From Pyrinomonadaceae bacterium (lineage in GTDB: Bacteria > Acidobacteriota > Blastocatellia > Pyrinomonadales > Pyrinomonadaceae), in the NCBI GenBank assembly GCA_014534425.1, contig JACVRN010000014.1:1-64000 (forward strand): DNA of 64,000 nucleotides. The letters are read 5' to 3'. This document shows, one piece after another, positions 35,321 to 43,684 of this stretch (positions are counted from its first letter, which is position 1; every line of letters starts with the position of its first letter). Both the position numbers and the translations under genes were made by a program. A model generated the notes under the pieces. It was not told where the DNA came from, did no database searches, and saw only the letters and a program-made list of their open reading frames with translations.

Positions 35321-36562
35321 GTGGCAAAAATTAGACGCGGGTGCGCTCCCGCAGTGTTTCTGATTCTGGCCGTCGTGGGCGGCGTGGCCGGATTCTTCGG
35401 CTGGCGCTGGTACAAAGAGCAGCAGCCGCCTCCGCCTTCCGGCAAAGAGTTGCGCGTTTTTGTGCTGGACGTTGGCCCGACCGACGGCGATTCGATTCTC
35501 GTCATCTCTCCCGAAGACAAGACCGTGCTCATAGACGCGGGCGACGTTAATCGCGGCAAGAAAACTGTCGAAGCCCTCAAGAAGATTGGCATCCAGCGCG
35601 TGGATTATTTCATAGCCACGCACTCGCACGCAGACCACATTGGCGGCGCGCCCGACGTGCTCAATTCTTTCCCCATAGGCACGGTCATAGACAACGGCCT
35701 TCAGCCGCCGGAGATGCAGACGGAAACTTCTACAGAGAGCGCCGACCAAGGAAAAGTAAAGGGCAAGAAGCCCGCACCGAAGCCCACGCCCAGGCCGCCG
35801 CGCGGCGGGCAGCGCGAGCCTTTGAGCGTCATAGCCTATCGCAACTACAAGGATGCAGCAGGGGCTTCCGGCGCGAAGTACGAAAAGTTTCCGCCCGACC
35901 AAAAGCAGGAAGACGTGGAGACGGACGAGAAGGGAAAGAAGAAGTCGCCGCCACCGCCTGAGATGAAACTCGACCTTGGGGGCGGAGCTTTTCTGACCTT
36001 GATTGCGCCCGTGCAGCCCTTCTTCACACGCGAGCAGATGCGCGACGGAGGGAATGAACCGAACGCCAACTCCATCATCGCGCGACTCGATTACGGAGAC
36101 TTCTCAATGCTGCTCGCGGGCGATGCCGAAGCGCAGACGGAGCAGCGATTGGTCTCGAAAGAGATGAACATTTCGGCCAAGATTTTGAAGGTAGCGCATC
36201 ACGGCTCGAAATACGCCACGACCGAAGATTTCGTCAAGACGGTTAAGCCGGAGGTCGCAATCATCTCGGACGGCGAGTTCAATCGCTACGGCCACCCGGC
36301 CCAGGCGGTGCTTGACCGCTTGAAGGCCGCGAACGTCAAGCTCTACCGCACGGACTTGCAGGGGCAGATAGCAATTACGACCACGGGCAAGCTCAAGGAC
36401 GGCAGGCTCTACGAAATCAAGACCGAGAAGGATGCCAAGACGGATGTCTGGGCCGGACGCGAAGGCCAGTACGACGACTCTTCGCGCAAAGGCTTCATAG
36501 CCTACGGCGACTTCGGCCCGCCGCCCAAGCCGCCTAGAGAAAAGACGACTAAGAAGAAATAG
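35321..36562 (+). CDS. ComEC-like MBL-fold hydrolase, membrane-anchored (copy 2)
   Basis: A 413-residue paralogue of the protein at 33828. It starts at a GTG with GGAGG about 12 nt upstream. One transmembrane helix (residues about 10-29) is followed by the MBL domain with DVGPTDGDSIL and H101-x-H103-x-D105-H106. Compared with copy 1, it carries inserts at about 130-168 (Lys/Pro-rich, GKKPAPKPTPRPPRGG) and 185-210 (charged). The rest aligns closely, including the FSMLLAGDAEAQTEQRL region and AHHGSKYAT. The C-terminal tail is Pro/Lys-rich. The purM start lies 4 nt after its stop. Confidence 0.9.
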   Translation: MAKIRRGCAPAVFLILAVVGGVAGFFGWRWYKEQQPPPPSGKELRVFVLDVGPTDGDSILVISPEDKTVLIDAGDVNRGKKTVEALKKIGIQRVDYFIATHSHADHIGGAPDVLNSFPIGTVIDNGLQPPEMQTETSTESADQGKVKGKKPAPKPTPRPPRGGQREPLSVIAYRNYKDAAGASGAKYEKFPPDQKQEDVETDEKGKKKSPPPPEMKLDLGGGAFLTLIAPVQPFFTREQMRDGGNEPNANSIIARLDYGDFSMLLAGDAEAQTEQRLVSKEMNISAKILKVAHHGSKYATTEDFVKTVKPEVAIISDGEFNRYGHPAQAVLDRLKAANVKLYRTDLQGQIAITTTGKLKDGRLYEIKTEKDAKTDVWAGREGQYDDSSRKGFIAYGDFGPPPKPPREKTTKKK

Positions 36563-36565
36563 AAA

Positions 36566-37600
36566 ATGGATCAACCCATTACTTACAGCGATGCAGGCGT
36601 CAACATTGATGCGGCGAACAGGGCCACGGAGAAGATAAAGGAGTTGGCGCGCTCTACCTTTAACGCGCGCACGCTCTCCGAGATTGGGAGCTTCGGCGGG
36701 ATGTTCGACGGGAGCTTTCCCAGGATGTCCCGTCCCGTGCTCGTAGCCTCCGCCGACGGCGTTGGCACAAAGCTCAAGATAGCTTTTCTGACCGGCACTC
36801 ATAACACCATTGGGCGCGACCTCGTCAATCACTGCGTCAACGATATTCTGGTTCAGGGCGCGCGGCCCCTTTTCTTTCTGGATTACATAGCGACGGGCGT
36901 GCTCGCGCCGGATGTTGTGGCTGGCATTGTCGAAGGCATCACCGTAGGTTGCAGAGAGAACGGCTGCGTGCTTTTGGGCGGAGAGACTGCGGAGATGCCC
37001 GGCTTCTACGCCGAAGGCGAGTACGATGTTGCGGGCTTCATCGTCGGCGTGGTGGATAGAGAGAAGGTGATTGACGGGAAACGGGTCGTGCCCGGAGACA
37101 CAGTGCTGGCGCTCCCATCATCCGGTCTTCACACCAACGGCTATTCACTCGCGCGCAAGCTCTTTTTTGAAGTCGCAGGCTATGAGGTTAACACTCATCT
37201 TTCGGCTGTCGGCGCGACCGTCGGGGCCGCGCTGCTTGCAGAGCACAGAAGTTATTTGAACGCGATGGACGGACTGCTCGATACGGGACAGATTAAAGGG
37301 CTGGCGCACATCACGGGCGGCGGACTGCTTGAAAATATCCCGCGCATTCTGCCCGCAGGCACATCTGTCGCAATCGCTCGCGGCACCTGGCCCGTGCTTC
37401 CCATCTTCACTCTCATGCAGGAGATTGGCAGCATCCAGGACGCCGAAATGTATCGCACCTTCAACATGGGCGTCGGCCTCGTCATCATCACGTCGCCGCA
37501 GGACGCCGAAGCGATTCAATCCCACTTCGGCAGACGTGACGAGCAGTGCTACGAAATAGGCCGCGTCATAGAAGGAAACCGAGAAGTCCTAATCGGATAA
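36566..37600 (+). CDS. purM: Phosphoribosylformylglycinamidine cyclo-ligase (AIR synthetase)
   Basis: A 344-residue enzyme for the ATP-dependent ring closure that forms aminoimidazole ribonucleotide in purine synthesis. Characteristic stretches are ITYSDAGVNIDAA, SADGVGTKLKIAF, HCVNDILVQGARPLFFLDY, LLGGETAEMPGFY, LPSSGLHTNGYSLARKL, HITGGGLLENIPR and FNMGVGLVII. The length is normal. It starts 4 nt after the second MBL gene, so it is probably in the same transcript, and purN follows after a short hairpin. Confidence 0.98.
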   Translation: MDQPITYSDAGVNIDAANRATEKIKELARSTFNARTLSEIGSFGGMFDGSFPRMSRPVLVASADGVGTKLKIAFLTGTHNTIGRDLVNHCVNDILVQGARPLFFLDYIATGVLAPDVVAGIVEGITVGCRENGCVLLGGETAEMPGFYAEGEYDVAGFIVGVVDREKVIDGKRVVPGDTVLALPSSGLHTNGYSLARKLFFEVAGYEVNTHLSAVGATVGAALLAEHRSYLNAMDGLLDTGQIKGLAHITGGGLLENIPRILPAGTSVAIARGTWPVLPIFTLMQEIGSIQDAEMYRTFNMGVGLVIITSPQDAEAIQSHFGRRDEQCYEIGRVIEGNREVLIG

Positions 37601-37603
37601 CGA

Positions 37604-37656
37604 AGTCTAGAGAGTCAACTCGTTCTTCTCTCCAGACTCTCAGGACTCTCTAGACT
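37604..37656. repeat. Hairpin between purM and purN
   Basis: AGTCTAGAGAGTC (37604-37616) pairs perfectly with GACTCTCTAGACT (37644-37656). There is no T-run after it, so it is not a standard terminator; it may stabilise or process the message. It starts 4 nt after the purM stop and ends 10 nt before the purN start. Confidence 0.8.
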
Positions 37657-37666
37657 CTTCAGTCTT

Positions 37667-38284
37667 ATGTTTCGCCTTGGTATCTTAATCTCCGGTCGTG
37701 GCTCGAATATGTTGGCGCTCTCCGACGCCGTGCGTGACGGCGTTATTCCGGGCGCAGAGGTGGGGGTCGTCATCAGCGATAAGGCGTGCGCGGCGGGGCT
37801 TGAGCGCGCTGCGGAGCGTGGATTAAAAACAGTTGTCATTGAAAGACGCGGGCGCTCGCGCGTCGAGCACGACCAGGAGATTCACGCCGCGCTGGTTGAG
37901 CACAGGGTTGACCTGGTCTGCCTCGCGGGTTACATGCGGCTGCTCTCTGCCGATTTTATAGAGGCGTTCCGGGGCCGCATCGTCAACATTCACCCGAGCC
38001 TGCTTCCGGCCTTTCCAGGGCTGGACGCGCAAGCTGCGGCGATTCGGTACGGCGTGCGCTGGACGGGCTGCACCGTTCATTTCGTCGACGAAGATTTAGA
38101 CGCAGGCCCCATCATCCTCCAACAGCCCGTGCCGGTTCAAGAAGATGATACAGTCGAAACTCTCTCGGCGCGCATTCTCAAGGAAGAGCATCACATCTAC
38201 GCTCAAGCGGTCGCGCTCGTCGCAGGCGGAGAGTTGAAGATAGAAGGCCGCAGGGTCTTGTTGAAAAAGAAAGAAGGAAATTAA
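37667..38284 (+). CDS. purN: Phosphoribosylglycinamide formyltransferase
   Basis: A 205-residue enzyme that transfers a formyl group from 10-formyltetrahydrofolate to GAR. It shows the N-terminal ISGRGSNM nucleotide loop, the LAGYMRLLSADF segment, the catalytic IVNIHPSLLPAFPG (Asn and His) and TGCTVHFVDEDLDAGPIILQ with the conserved Asp. The length is normal. It follows purM on the same strand. The TAA stop lies at the edge of a dispersed hairpin (38283-38352), which therefore helps define the 3' end. Confidence 0.98.
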   Translation: MFRLGILISGRGSNMLALSDAVRDGVIPGAEVGVVISDKACAAGLERAAERGLKTVVIERRGRSRVEHDQEIHAALVEHRVDLVCLAGYMRLLSADFIEAFRGRIVNIHPSLLPAFPGLDAQAAAIRYGVRWTGCTVHFVDEDLDAGPIILQQPVPVQEDDTVETLSARILKEEHHIYAQAVALVAGGELKIEGRRVLLKKKEGN

Positions 38285-38352
38285 CAGGGATAGACAGGAT
38301 AAGCAGGATAAAGAAATAGAAATAGTTCTGTTCTTATCCTGTCTATCCTGTT
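38283..38352. repeat. Dispersed hairpin, GACAGGAT family, copy 1
   Basis: AACAGGGATAGACAGGATAA (38283-38302) pairs with TTATCCTGTCTATCCTGTT (38334-38352) with one bulged G. There is no T-run. Each arm contains two near-tandem copies of a GACAGGAT-like word. It lies between purN and tyrS. Other copies are at 41786, 46461 and 58993. Confidence 0.88.
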
Positions 38353-38372
38353 TGAATCTGCTTTGATTTGAT

Positions 38373-39584
38373 ATGACGATTGAAGAGCAATTGGAGTTTC
38401 TGCGTAAAGGAACCGTGGAGATAATCCGCGAGGAAGATTTGCGCGCCAAGCTGGAGAAGAGCGCACGCACGGGCCGCTCCCTTCGCGTAAAGCTCGGCGC
38501 AGACCCTACAGCGCCGGACATACACCTGGGCCACACGGTCGTTATCCGAAAGCTGCGCGCGTTTCAGGAACTCGGCCACACGGTAATTTTTCTGATAGGC
38601 GATTTCACGGGTCTCATAGGCGACCCTTCGGGCAAGAGCGCCACGCGCCCGCAACTCACACGCGAAGAGATTGCCGCGAACGCCGAAACCTACAAGACGC
38701 AAATCTTCAAGCTCCTTGACCCGGAGAAGACCGTCATCGATTTCAACTCGCGCTGGATGGACGCGCTAGGCTCCGACGGCTTCATACGGCTTGCCTCGCA
38801 CACCACCGTCAGGCAGATTTTAGAGCGCGATGATTTTCAGAAGCGCATGACGGAAGAGAAACCGATTGCGCTGCACGAACTGCTCTATCCGCTAGTTCAG
38901 GGCTACGATTCCGTCGCGCTCGAAGCGGACGTGGAGCTTGGCGGCACAGATCAAAAGTTCAACCTGCTCGTGGGCCGCAATCTTCAGCGAGAGTACGAGC
39001 AGGAGGCGCAGGTCTGCGTCATCATGCCGCTTCTGGAAGGCACAGACGGCGTCCACAAGATGTCCAAGAGCCTAGGCAACTACATAGGCATTGACGAGCC
39101 GCCGCAGGAGATGTTCGGCAAGGTCATGTCCATCTCAGATAGCTTGATGTGGCGCTACTACGAATTGCTGACAGACCTCCGCGCGGACGAAATTTCGAGC
39201 ATGCAATCGGAAGCTGAAACGGGCGCTCGCAACCCGCGCGACCTCAAAGTCGAACTGGCAAAGCGCATCATCACAGACTTTCATTCGGCGGAAGCGGCAG
39301 AAGAAGCCGAAAGCGAATTCAATCGCATCTTCAAACAGAAGCAGACGCCGGACGAAGTCGAAGAGCGCTCGGTTTCATCTGCAAGCTGGAAGCTTCCGCG
39401 CCTGCTGGTCGAAACTTCACTCGCGTCTTCCGTGGCGGAAGCGCGTCGGCTGATAGAACAGGGCGGCGTGCGCCTGGACGGCGAGCGCGTGACGGATGTC
39501 AATCACGAATTTGATTTGAGCGCGGGCCAGGCAATCCTCATTCAAGTCGGCAAGCGGCGGTTCCTGAGAGTCAAAGGGATTTAA
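38373..39584 (+). CDS. tyrS: Tyrosyl-tRNA synthetase
   Basis: A 403-residue class I aminoacyl-tRNA synthetase that charges tRNA-Tyr. It has the HIGH-type motif HLGH at 51-54 ([15 protein letters not shown]), the tyrosine-site region [22 protein letters not shown] and the KMSKS loop ([12 protein letters not shown], about residue 230). A C-terminal S4 RNA-binding domain is visible ([18 protein letters not shown]). The KMSKS form and the length fit the TyrZ-like bacterial subgroup. An RDD protein gene follows after 8 nt. Confidence 0.97.
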   Translation: MTIEEQLEFLRKGTVEIIREEDLRAKLEKSARTGRSLRVKLGADPTAPDIHLGHTVVIRKLRAFQELGHTVIFLIGDFTGLIGDPSGKSATRPQLTREEIAANAETYKTQIFKLLDPEKTVIDFNSRWMDALGSDGFIRLASHTTVRQILERDDFQKRMTEEKPIALHELLYPLVQGYDSVALEADVELGGTDQKFNLLVGRNLQREYEQEAQVCVIMPLLEGTDGVHKMSKSLGNYIGIDEPPQEMFGKVMSISDSLMWRYYELLTDLRADEISSMQSEAETGARNPRDLKVELAKRIITDFHSAEAAEEAESEFNRIFKQKQTPDEVEERSVSSASWKLPRLLVETSLASSVAEARRLIEQGGVRLDGERVTDVNHEFDLSAGQAILIQVGKRRFLRVKGI

Positions 39585-39592
39585 GATTAGCG

Positions 39593-40435
39593 ATGGTGAC
39601 GGAAGCGCTTGTTCCGAGCGAAGAGACGCTGGTGATTGAGACGCCGGAGCGTGTGCCTCTGCATTTTGCGCTCGCCTCAATCGGCAATCGCTTCCTGGCC
39701 TGCACTGTGGATCACGTGCTGCAAATCGTCACCATCTTTGTCATGTACCTGGCATTCATCTTCATAGCGGGCGCGTCCAGTGGAATAGAGCAAGTGGCGG
39801 ACGCGTCCAAGTGGGTGATAGCCATTGCCGTCATCATTCTCTTTCTAATCTCTTCCGGCTACTTCATCTTCTTCGAGTGGCTGTGGAACGGTCAGACGCC
39901 CGGCAAGCGCTGGCTCAAGCTTCGCGTCATACGCGAGGACGGGCGGCCCATCACTTTCTGGGAAGCATCTGTGCGTAATCTGACGCGCATCTTCGACATG
40001 CAGCCGACGCTTATTCCAATCGTAGGCTTTTACTCCATAGGTCTCATCTCAATCTTCATCAGCCGACGCGACCAGCGTGTCGGAGACCTCTTCGCCGGGA
40101 CGGTCGTCGTGCGCGAGCGCGAATCCGAAGTGCCTACCTTCGACCAGGTCTTCGCAGGCCCTGTGAGCGATTCAGCCTATCGCAGGGCGTTCAAGGCGGT
40201 GCCTTTCACCGCCGACATTAACGCCTTAACGGAAAGCGAGATTGAGGTGATTGAAACCTATCTCAGGCGGCGATGGGATTTGCCTGACATGCCGCGACAG
40301 TGGATGGCATGGCGCGTCTCTATGCCGATTCTTTACAAGCTGCGCCCGACCTACGACCTTTCAATCTTTACCTACGAAGGCTTTCTCGAAGAACTCCTTC
40401 ACCGCTATCGCGCGCTGCACCGCTTCAGAGATTAA
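39593..40435 (+). CDS. RDD family membrane protein
   Basis: A 280-residue membrane protein. Residues about 25-180 form an RDD domain: ASIGNRFLACTVDHVLQI at the start, then two transmembrane helices (about 42-62 and 80-100), then WNGQTPGKRWLKLRV and the basic-acidic signature SRRDQRVGDLFAGTVVV. The C-terminal 100 residues are hydrophilic. RDD proteins often occur with SpoIIM-like and MoxR proteins. In this genome those genes lie about 25-35 kb away, while this one is placed 8 nt after tyrS. The function of the family is unknown. Confidence 0.9.
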   Translation: MVTEALVPSEETLVIETPERVPLHFALASIGNRFLACTVDHVLQIVTIFVMYLAFIFIAGASSGIEQVADASKWVIAIAVIILFLISSGYFIFFEWLWNGQTPGKRWLKLRVIREDGRPITFWEASVRNLTRIFDMQPTLIPIVGFYSIGLISIFISRRDQRVGDLFAGTVVVRERESEVPTFDQVFAGPVSDSAYRRAFKAVPFTADINALTESEIEVIETYLRRRWDLPDMPRQWMAWRVSMPILYKLRPTYDLSIFTYEGFLEELLHRYRALHRFRD

Positions 40436-40590
40436 AACGGCGAGCGGCGCGTGCGAACGAATCAGAGGGCGAAGACATCTAAGCTCTTGAAGGTTTAATG
40501 TGAAATTGACGGCTTATAAAGAGGTCTGTTAACCTTTTTTGTTTTGAACCTCGTGCAATATTTCAACCGAAAGAGAAAGGTTTGTGGAAG

Positions 40591-41772
40591 ATGTCTCGTG
40601 ACGTTTTTATTTTAGGCGGAAAGCGCACTCCTATGGGCGAGTACGTGGGGCAATTGAAGGACATTTCGGCGATTGACCTGGGCGCTCACGCCTCGCGCGC
40701 AGCGCTGGAAGCGACGGGCGTTCGGCCTGAAGAGATTGATCACACTATTATCGGAAACGCGCTTCAGACTTCGGGCGACGCCATCTACGGCGCGCGGCAC
40801 GTTGCGCTCAAGGCTGGCGTTCCCTTCGACCGTCCGGCGCTCACTGTCAACCGTCTTTGCGGGAGCGGCATTCAATCAATCATCTCCGGCGCGCACATGA
40901 TTCAACTGGGCGAAGCCGAGACCTGTTTGGTGGGCGGCATGGAGTCCATGTCGCAGGCACCGCACGTCATCTACGGCGCACGCTCCGGCTTCGCTCTTGG
41001 ACAGGGCAAGCTGGAAGACAGCCTTATGGTCGCGCTTCTGGACACTTACTGCAACACGCCTATGGCAGGGACGGCTGAGAACCTGGCGCGCAAGTTTGAA
41101 ATCTCGCGCGAGGAGCAGGACAGGTATGCTCTCAGGTCGCAGCAGGAGGCCAAGCGCGCCAAGGATGCGGGCGTGTTCGCGGAAGAGATTGCGCCAATCG
41201 AAATCAAGACCAGAAAGGGCAGCAGCATCTTCGACACGGACGACCACGCCCGTCCCGAAACGACGCTCGAAGGCTTAGCAAAGCTCAGGCCCGCGTTCAG
41301 CAAAGACGGCTTTGTGACGGCGGGCAACGCTTCCGGCATCGTTGACGGCGCGGCTGCGCTCGTCATAGCCGGAGAGGATTACGTCAAGGCTAAAGACGCA
41401 AAGCCACTGGGGCGCATAGTCAGTTGGGCTTATGCCGGAGTCGAGCCGGACATTATGGGCATAGGGCCTGTGCCCGCCACGCGCAAGGCTCTGGAGAAGG
41501 CCGGACTCAGCCTGGAAGAGATTGACCTCGTTGAAGTCAACGAGGCGTTCGCGGCGCAGTACCTCGCGGTCGAGCGGGAACTGGGACTTGACCGCTCGCG
41601 GACGAACGTCAACGGCGGCGCTATCGCCTTGGGCCACCCGCTCGCGGCTTCGGGGACGCGACTGGTGCTGACCGTCCTGCTTGAGCTTCGACGCCGCAAC
41701 GCCCGCTACGGCCTCGCCACGGCCTGCATAGGCGGCGGCCAGGGCATAGCCATCATCGTCGAGCGGCTGTAA
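40591..41772 (+). CDS. Acetyl-CoA acetyltransferase (thiolase)
   Basis: A 393-residue thiolase that either condenses two acetyl-CoA or cleaves 3-ketoacyl-CoA. The acyl-accepting C90 is in [12 protein letters not shown]. The other catalytic motifs are [33 protein letters not shown] (His) and TACIGGGQG (Cys). [15 protein letters not shown] is a typical thiolase II loop. I chose ATG 40591 ([10 protein letters not shown]); a TTG at 40582 would add three residues. It appears to be transcribed alone. The biosynthetic (AtoB/PhaA-like) type is favoured by length and motifs. Confidence 0.95.
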   Translation: MSRDVFILGGKRTPMGEYVGQLKDISAIDLGAHASRAALEATGVRPEEIDHTIIGNALQTSGDAIYGARHVALKAGVPFDRPALTVNRLCGSGIQSIISGAHMIQLGEAETCLVGGMESMSQAPHVIYGARSGFALGQGKLEDSLMVALLDTYCNTPMAGTAENLARKFEISREEQDRYALRSQQEAKRAKDAGVFAEEIAPIEIKTRKGSSIFDTDDHARPETTLEGLAKLRPAFSKDGFVTAGNASGIVDGAAALVIAGEDYVKAKDAKPLGRIVSWAYAGVEPDIMGIGPVPATRKALEKAGLSLEEIDLVEVNEAFAAQYLAVERELGLDRSRTNVNGGAIALGHPLAASGTRLVLTVLLELRRRNARYGLATACIGGGQGIAIIVERL

Positions 41773-41785
41773 GAAGTAGAGAATT

Positions 41786-41862
41786 AACAGGGATGGACAG
41801 GAGAGAGAGGATAAAAGAAGAAGTGTATTTTCTTTATCCTCTCTCTCCTGTCCATCCCTGTT
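41786..41862. repeat. Dispersed hairpin, GACAGGAT family, copy 2
   Basis: Perfect 30-bp arms at 41786-41815 and 41833-41862 around a 17-nt loop. The arm reads AACAGGGATGGACAGG and continues with GAGAGAGAGGATAAA. It begins 13 nt after the thiolase stop. It has no clear T-run. Confidence 0.9.
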
Positions 41863-42027
41863 TGAATTTGCTCCCCATAAAAACTGTTGCGTCCTGCCTT
41901 GAAAATTGGGTAATCTAATAAAGCCTGCGGCTTTGCCCCTCCACTCGCAGTTCCAGAGAATTCGACTAATCCTCTCAAAACCTTAAATCCTGACGACTTC
42001 CCCTGAGCCTAAAGGAGTTAATCCCCC

Positions 42028-43509
42028 ATGAGCGCGAAAAATGAGACCTGGCAGGTAATGTGCGACACAGGAATCTTCGAGACAGACCTTGAGGGTCTGA
42101 AGGAGTGGGTCGCAGAAGGCCGCGTCCTTCCAAGCGATAAGGTTCGCAAAGGCAACCTGCGCTGGATAGAAGCGGGCCGTGCGCCCCTGCTTCGCGGCGC
42201 GTTCTCGCCCTCGGCTGCCTATCCGGTCAATCCGTCTTCGACAGTCGCCGTGAGCGAAGCCATGCCTGCTGACCACGGCTTTGAAGGCGAGAGCTTTGTC
42301 GAAGAAGGGTACGAGCAGGTGCAGGAGGAAGAGCCGTACGCGGGCTTTGACGCGGCCTCTTTCGTAGAATCGCGCGTCCTGCATATGACCGACTGCTACT
42401 ATCACGTAGGCGTTCAGCCGAAATATATCTGCGGCTCGTGCGCGACCACCTTCTGCAACGACTGCACCAAGTTCATCAGCAAGATTGCCGTCTGCCCGCT
42501 CTGCGGAGAGTTGTGCAAGCTCTATCAGGAGGTCAGGGAAAAAAGTCAGCGCCGTCTGGAGCGCCATGACGGCTTCGGCTTCGCGGACTTCTCCAGGGCG
42601 CTCTCTTATCCTTTCAAGAATCTGCTCGGCCTCATCTTCGGCGCGCTCTTCTACTCGCTGCTGCTGCTCGGAGGATTCAAGGGGCAGCTTCTGGCCTACG
42701 CGATTCTCTTCGGCTGCATCTCGATTGTCATTAACAAAGTGGTGTCGGGCCGCATGGACGCCAACTTCCTGCCCGACTTCGGAGCCTTCGCCTGGTGGGA
42801 CGATTTTCTGATGCCCATTCTTCTGGGCCTCGGCGTCACTATCGTCACCATCGGCCCGGCTCTTGTGCTGGGCATCGCGCTTCTTCTAGGCGTCGTCAAT
42901 AGCTCAAGCCCTTCGCCCGTAGAGCGCATGCGTCAAGAGCAATCCCAGGAGAAGCCTTTCACGCGCGAAGACATGGACAAGATGATTAACAGCTCTGCCC
43001 CGCAGAGCGAAGAAGCGCTGAAGAAGAGGATTGAAGAGATGCGTCCCGGCAGCAGCATGTCTCGCATGGCCGAGAGAGCCAAGGACGGGAACAACTCGCA
43101 GATGGACAACCTGCGCTGGCTCTTCAATGGCCCAGCCATCTTCATTCCCCTGATTCTGCTCGCGCTCGCCTGGGCGGTCTTCTACTATCCTATGGCGCTC
43201 AGTATAGCCGGATACACAGAGAACTTCTGGTCTGTAGTCAATCCCCTGGTCGGACTGGACACAATCCGCCGCATGGGCGGCACCTACTTCAAAGCCTTCG
43301 GCATGTATCTAATCGTGCAGGTCATAGGCTCCACCATCAGCATGATTGCCTACAGGGTGCTCGCCCCCTTCGACCTGCCTTTCCTCGGAAACCTTCCCGC
43401 GCGCTTCGTGGAAGGCAGCATAACTTTCTACACCAGCCTCGCCATAGCCTGCCTGCTCGGCCTGGCGCTCTACAAGAGCGCAGACAAACTGGGCATCAGC
43501 ACAGACTGA
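42028..43509 (+). CDS. Zinc-binding membrane protein with GYF-like N-terminus
   Basis: A 493-residue protein with three visible parts. The N-terminal 60 residues (TGIFETDLEGLKEWVAEGRV, KGNLRWIEAGRAPL) resemble a GYF_2-type domain. A cysteine-rich region at about 120-170 has the pattern CGSC, CNDC and CPLC plus a further GELC, likely two zinc sites of B-box or zinc-ribbon type. Several transmembrane helices then follow between about 195 and 485, interrupted by a charged loop with ERMRQEQSQEKPFTRED. The C-terminal part resembles Yip1/DUF4013-like membrane domains. This is my reading by eye. It stands alone and its function is unknown. Confidence 0.85.
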   Translation: MSAKNETWQVMCDTGIFETDLEGLKEWVAEGRVLPSDKVRKGNLRWIEAGRAPLLRGAFSPSAAYPVNPSSTVAVSEAMPADHGFEGESFVEEGYEQVQEEEPYAGFDAASFVESRVLHMTDCYYHVGVQPKYICGSCATTFCNDCTKFISKIAVCPLCGELCKLYQEVREKSQRRLERHDGFGFADFSRALSYPFKNLLGLIFGALFYSLLLLGGFKGQLLAYAILFGCISIVINKVVSGRMDANFLPDFGAFAWWDDFLMPILLGLGVTIVTIGPALVLGIALLLGVVNSSSPSPVERMRQEQSQEKPFTREDMDKMINSSAPQSEEALKKRIEEMRPGSSMSRMAERAKDGNNSQMDNLRWLFNGPAIFIPLILLALAWAVFYYPMALSIAGYTENFWSVVNPLVGLDTIRRMGGTYFKAFGMYLIVQVIGSTISMIAYRVLAPFDLPFLGNLPARFVEGSITFYTSLAIACLLGLALYKSADKLGISTD

Positions 43510-43519
43510 GCAGAAGACC

Positions 43520-43586
43520 AAAAGTAAAAAGGTAAAAGGGAAGAAGAGTGTGGATTCTCTTTCTTCCCTTTTACCTTTTTACTTTT
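43520..43586. repeat. Intergenic hairpin with AAAAGGTAAAAGGG-type arms
   Basis: Perfect 26-bp arms at 43520-43545 and 43561-43586. The stem continues on the outside as GAAGAC / GTCTTC after a one-base bulge. The arms contain internal near-repeats (GTAAAAAG, GTAAAAGG). It lies 11 nt after the stop of the zinc-binding membrane protein gene. Confidence 0.9.
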
Positions 43587-43684
43587 GTCTTCCGGCCCGG
43601 CTGGTTTAGAATGCTTTAGCCCGGACGACTTGCTTCACACGAAACTGTTGTCGCCACCTTTCATCTTCAACCGGTAAAGAGGCT

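Noticed and set aside
41784-41978. Minus-strand 64-codon frame
   Set aside because: It mostly translates the GACAGGAT hairpin and has no start signal or motif.
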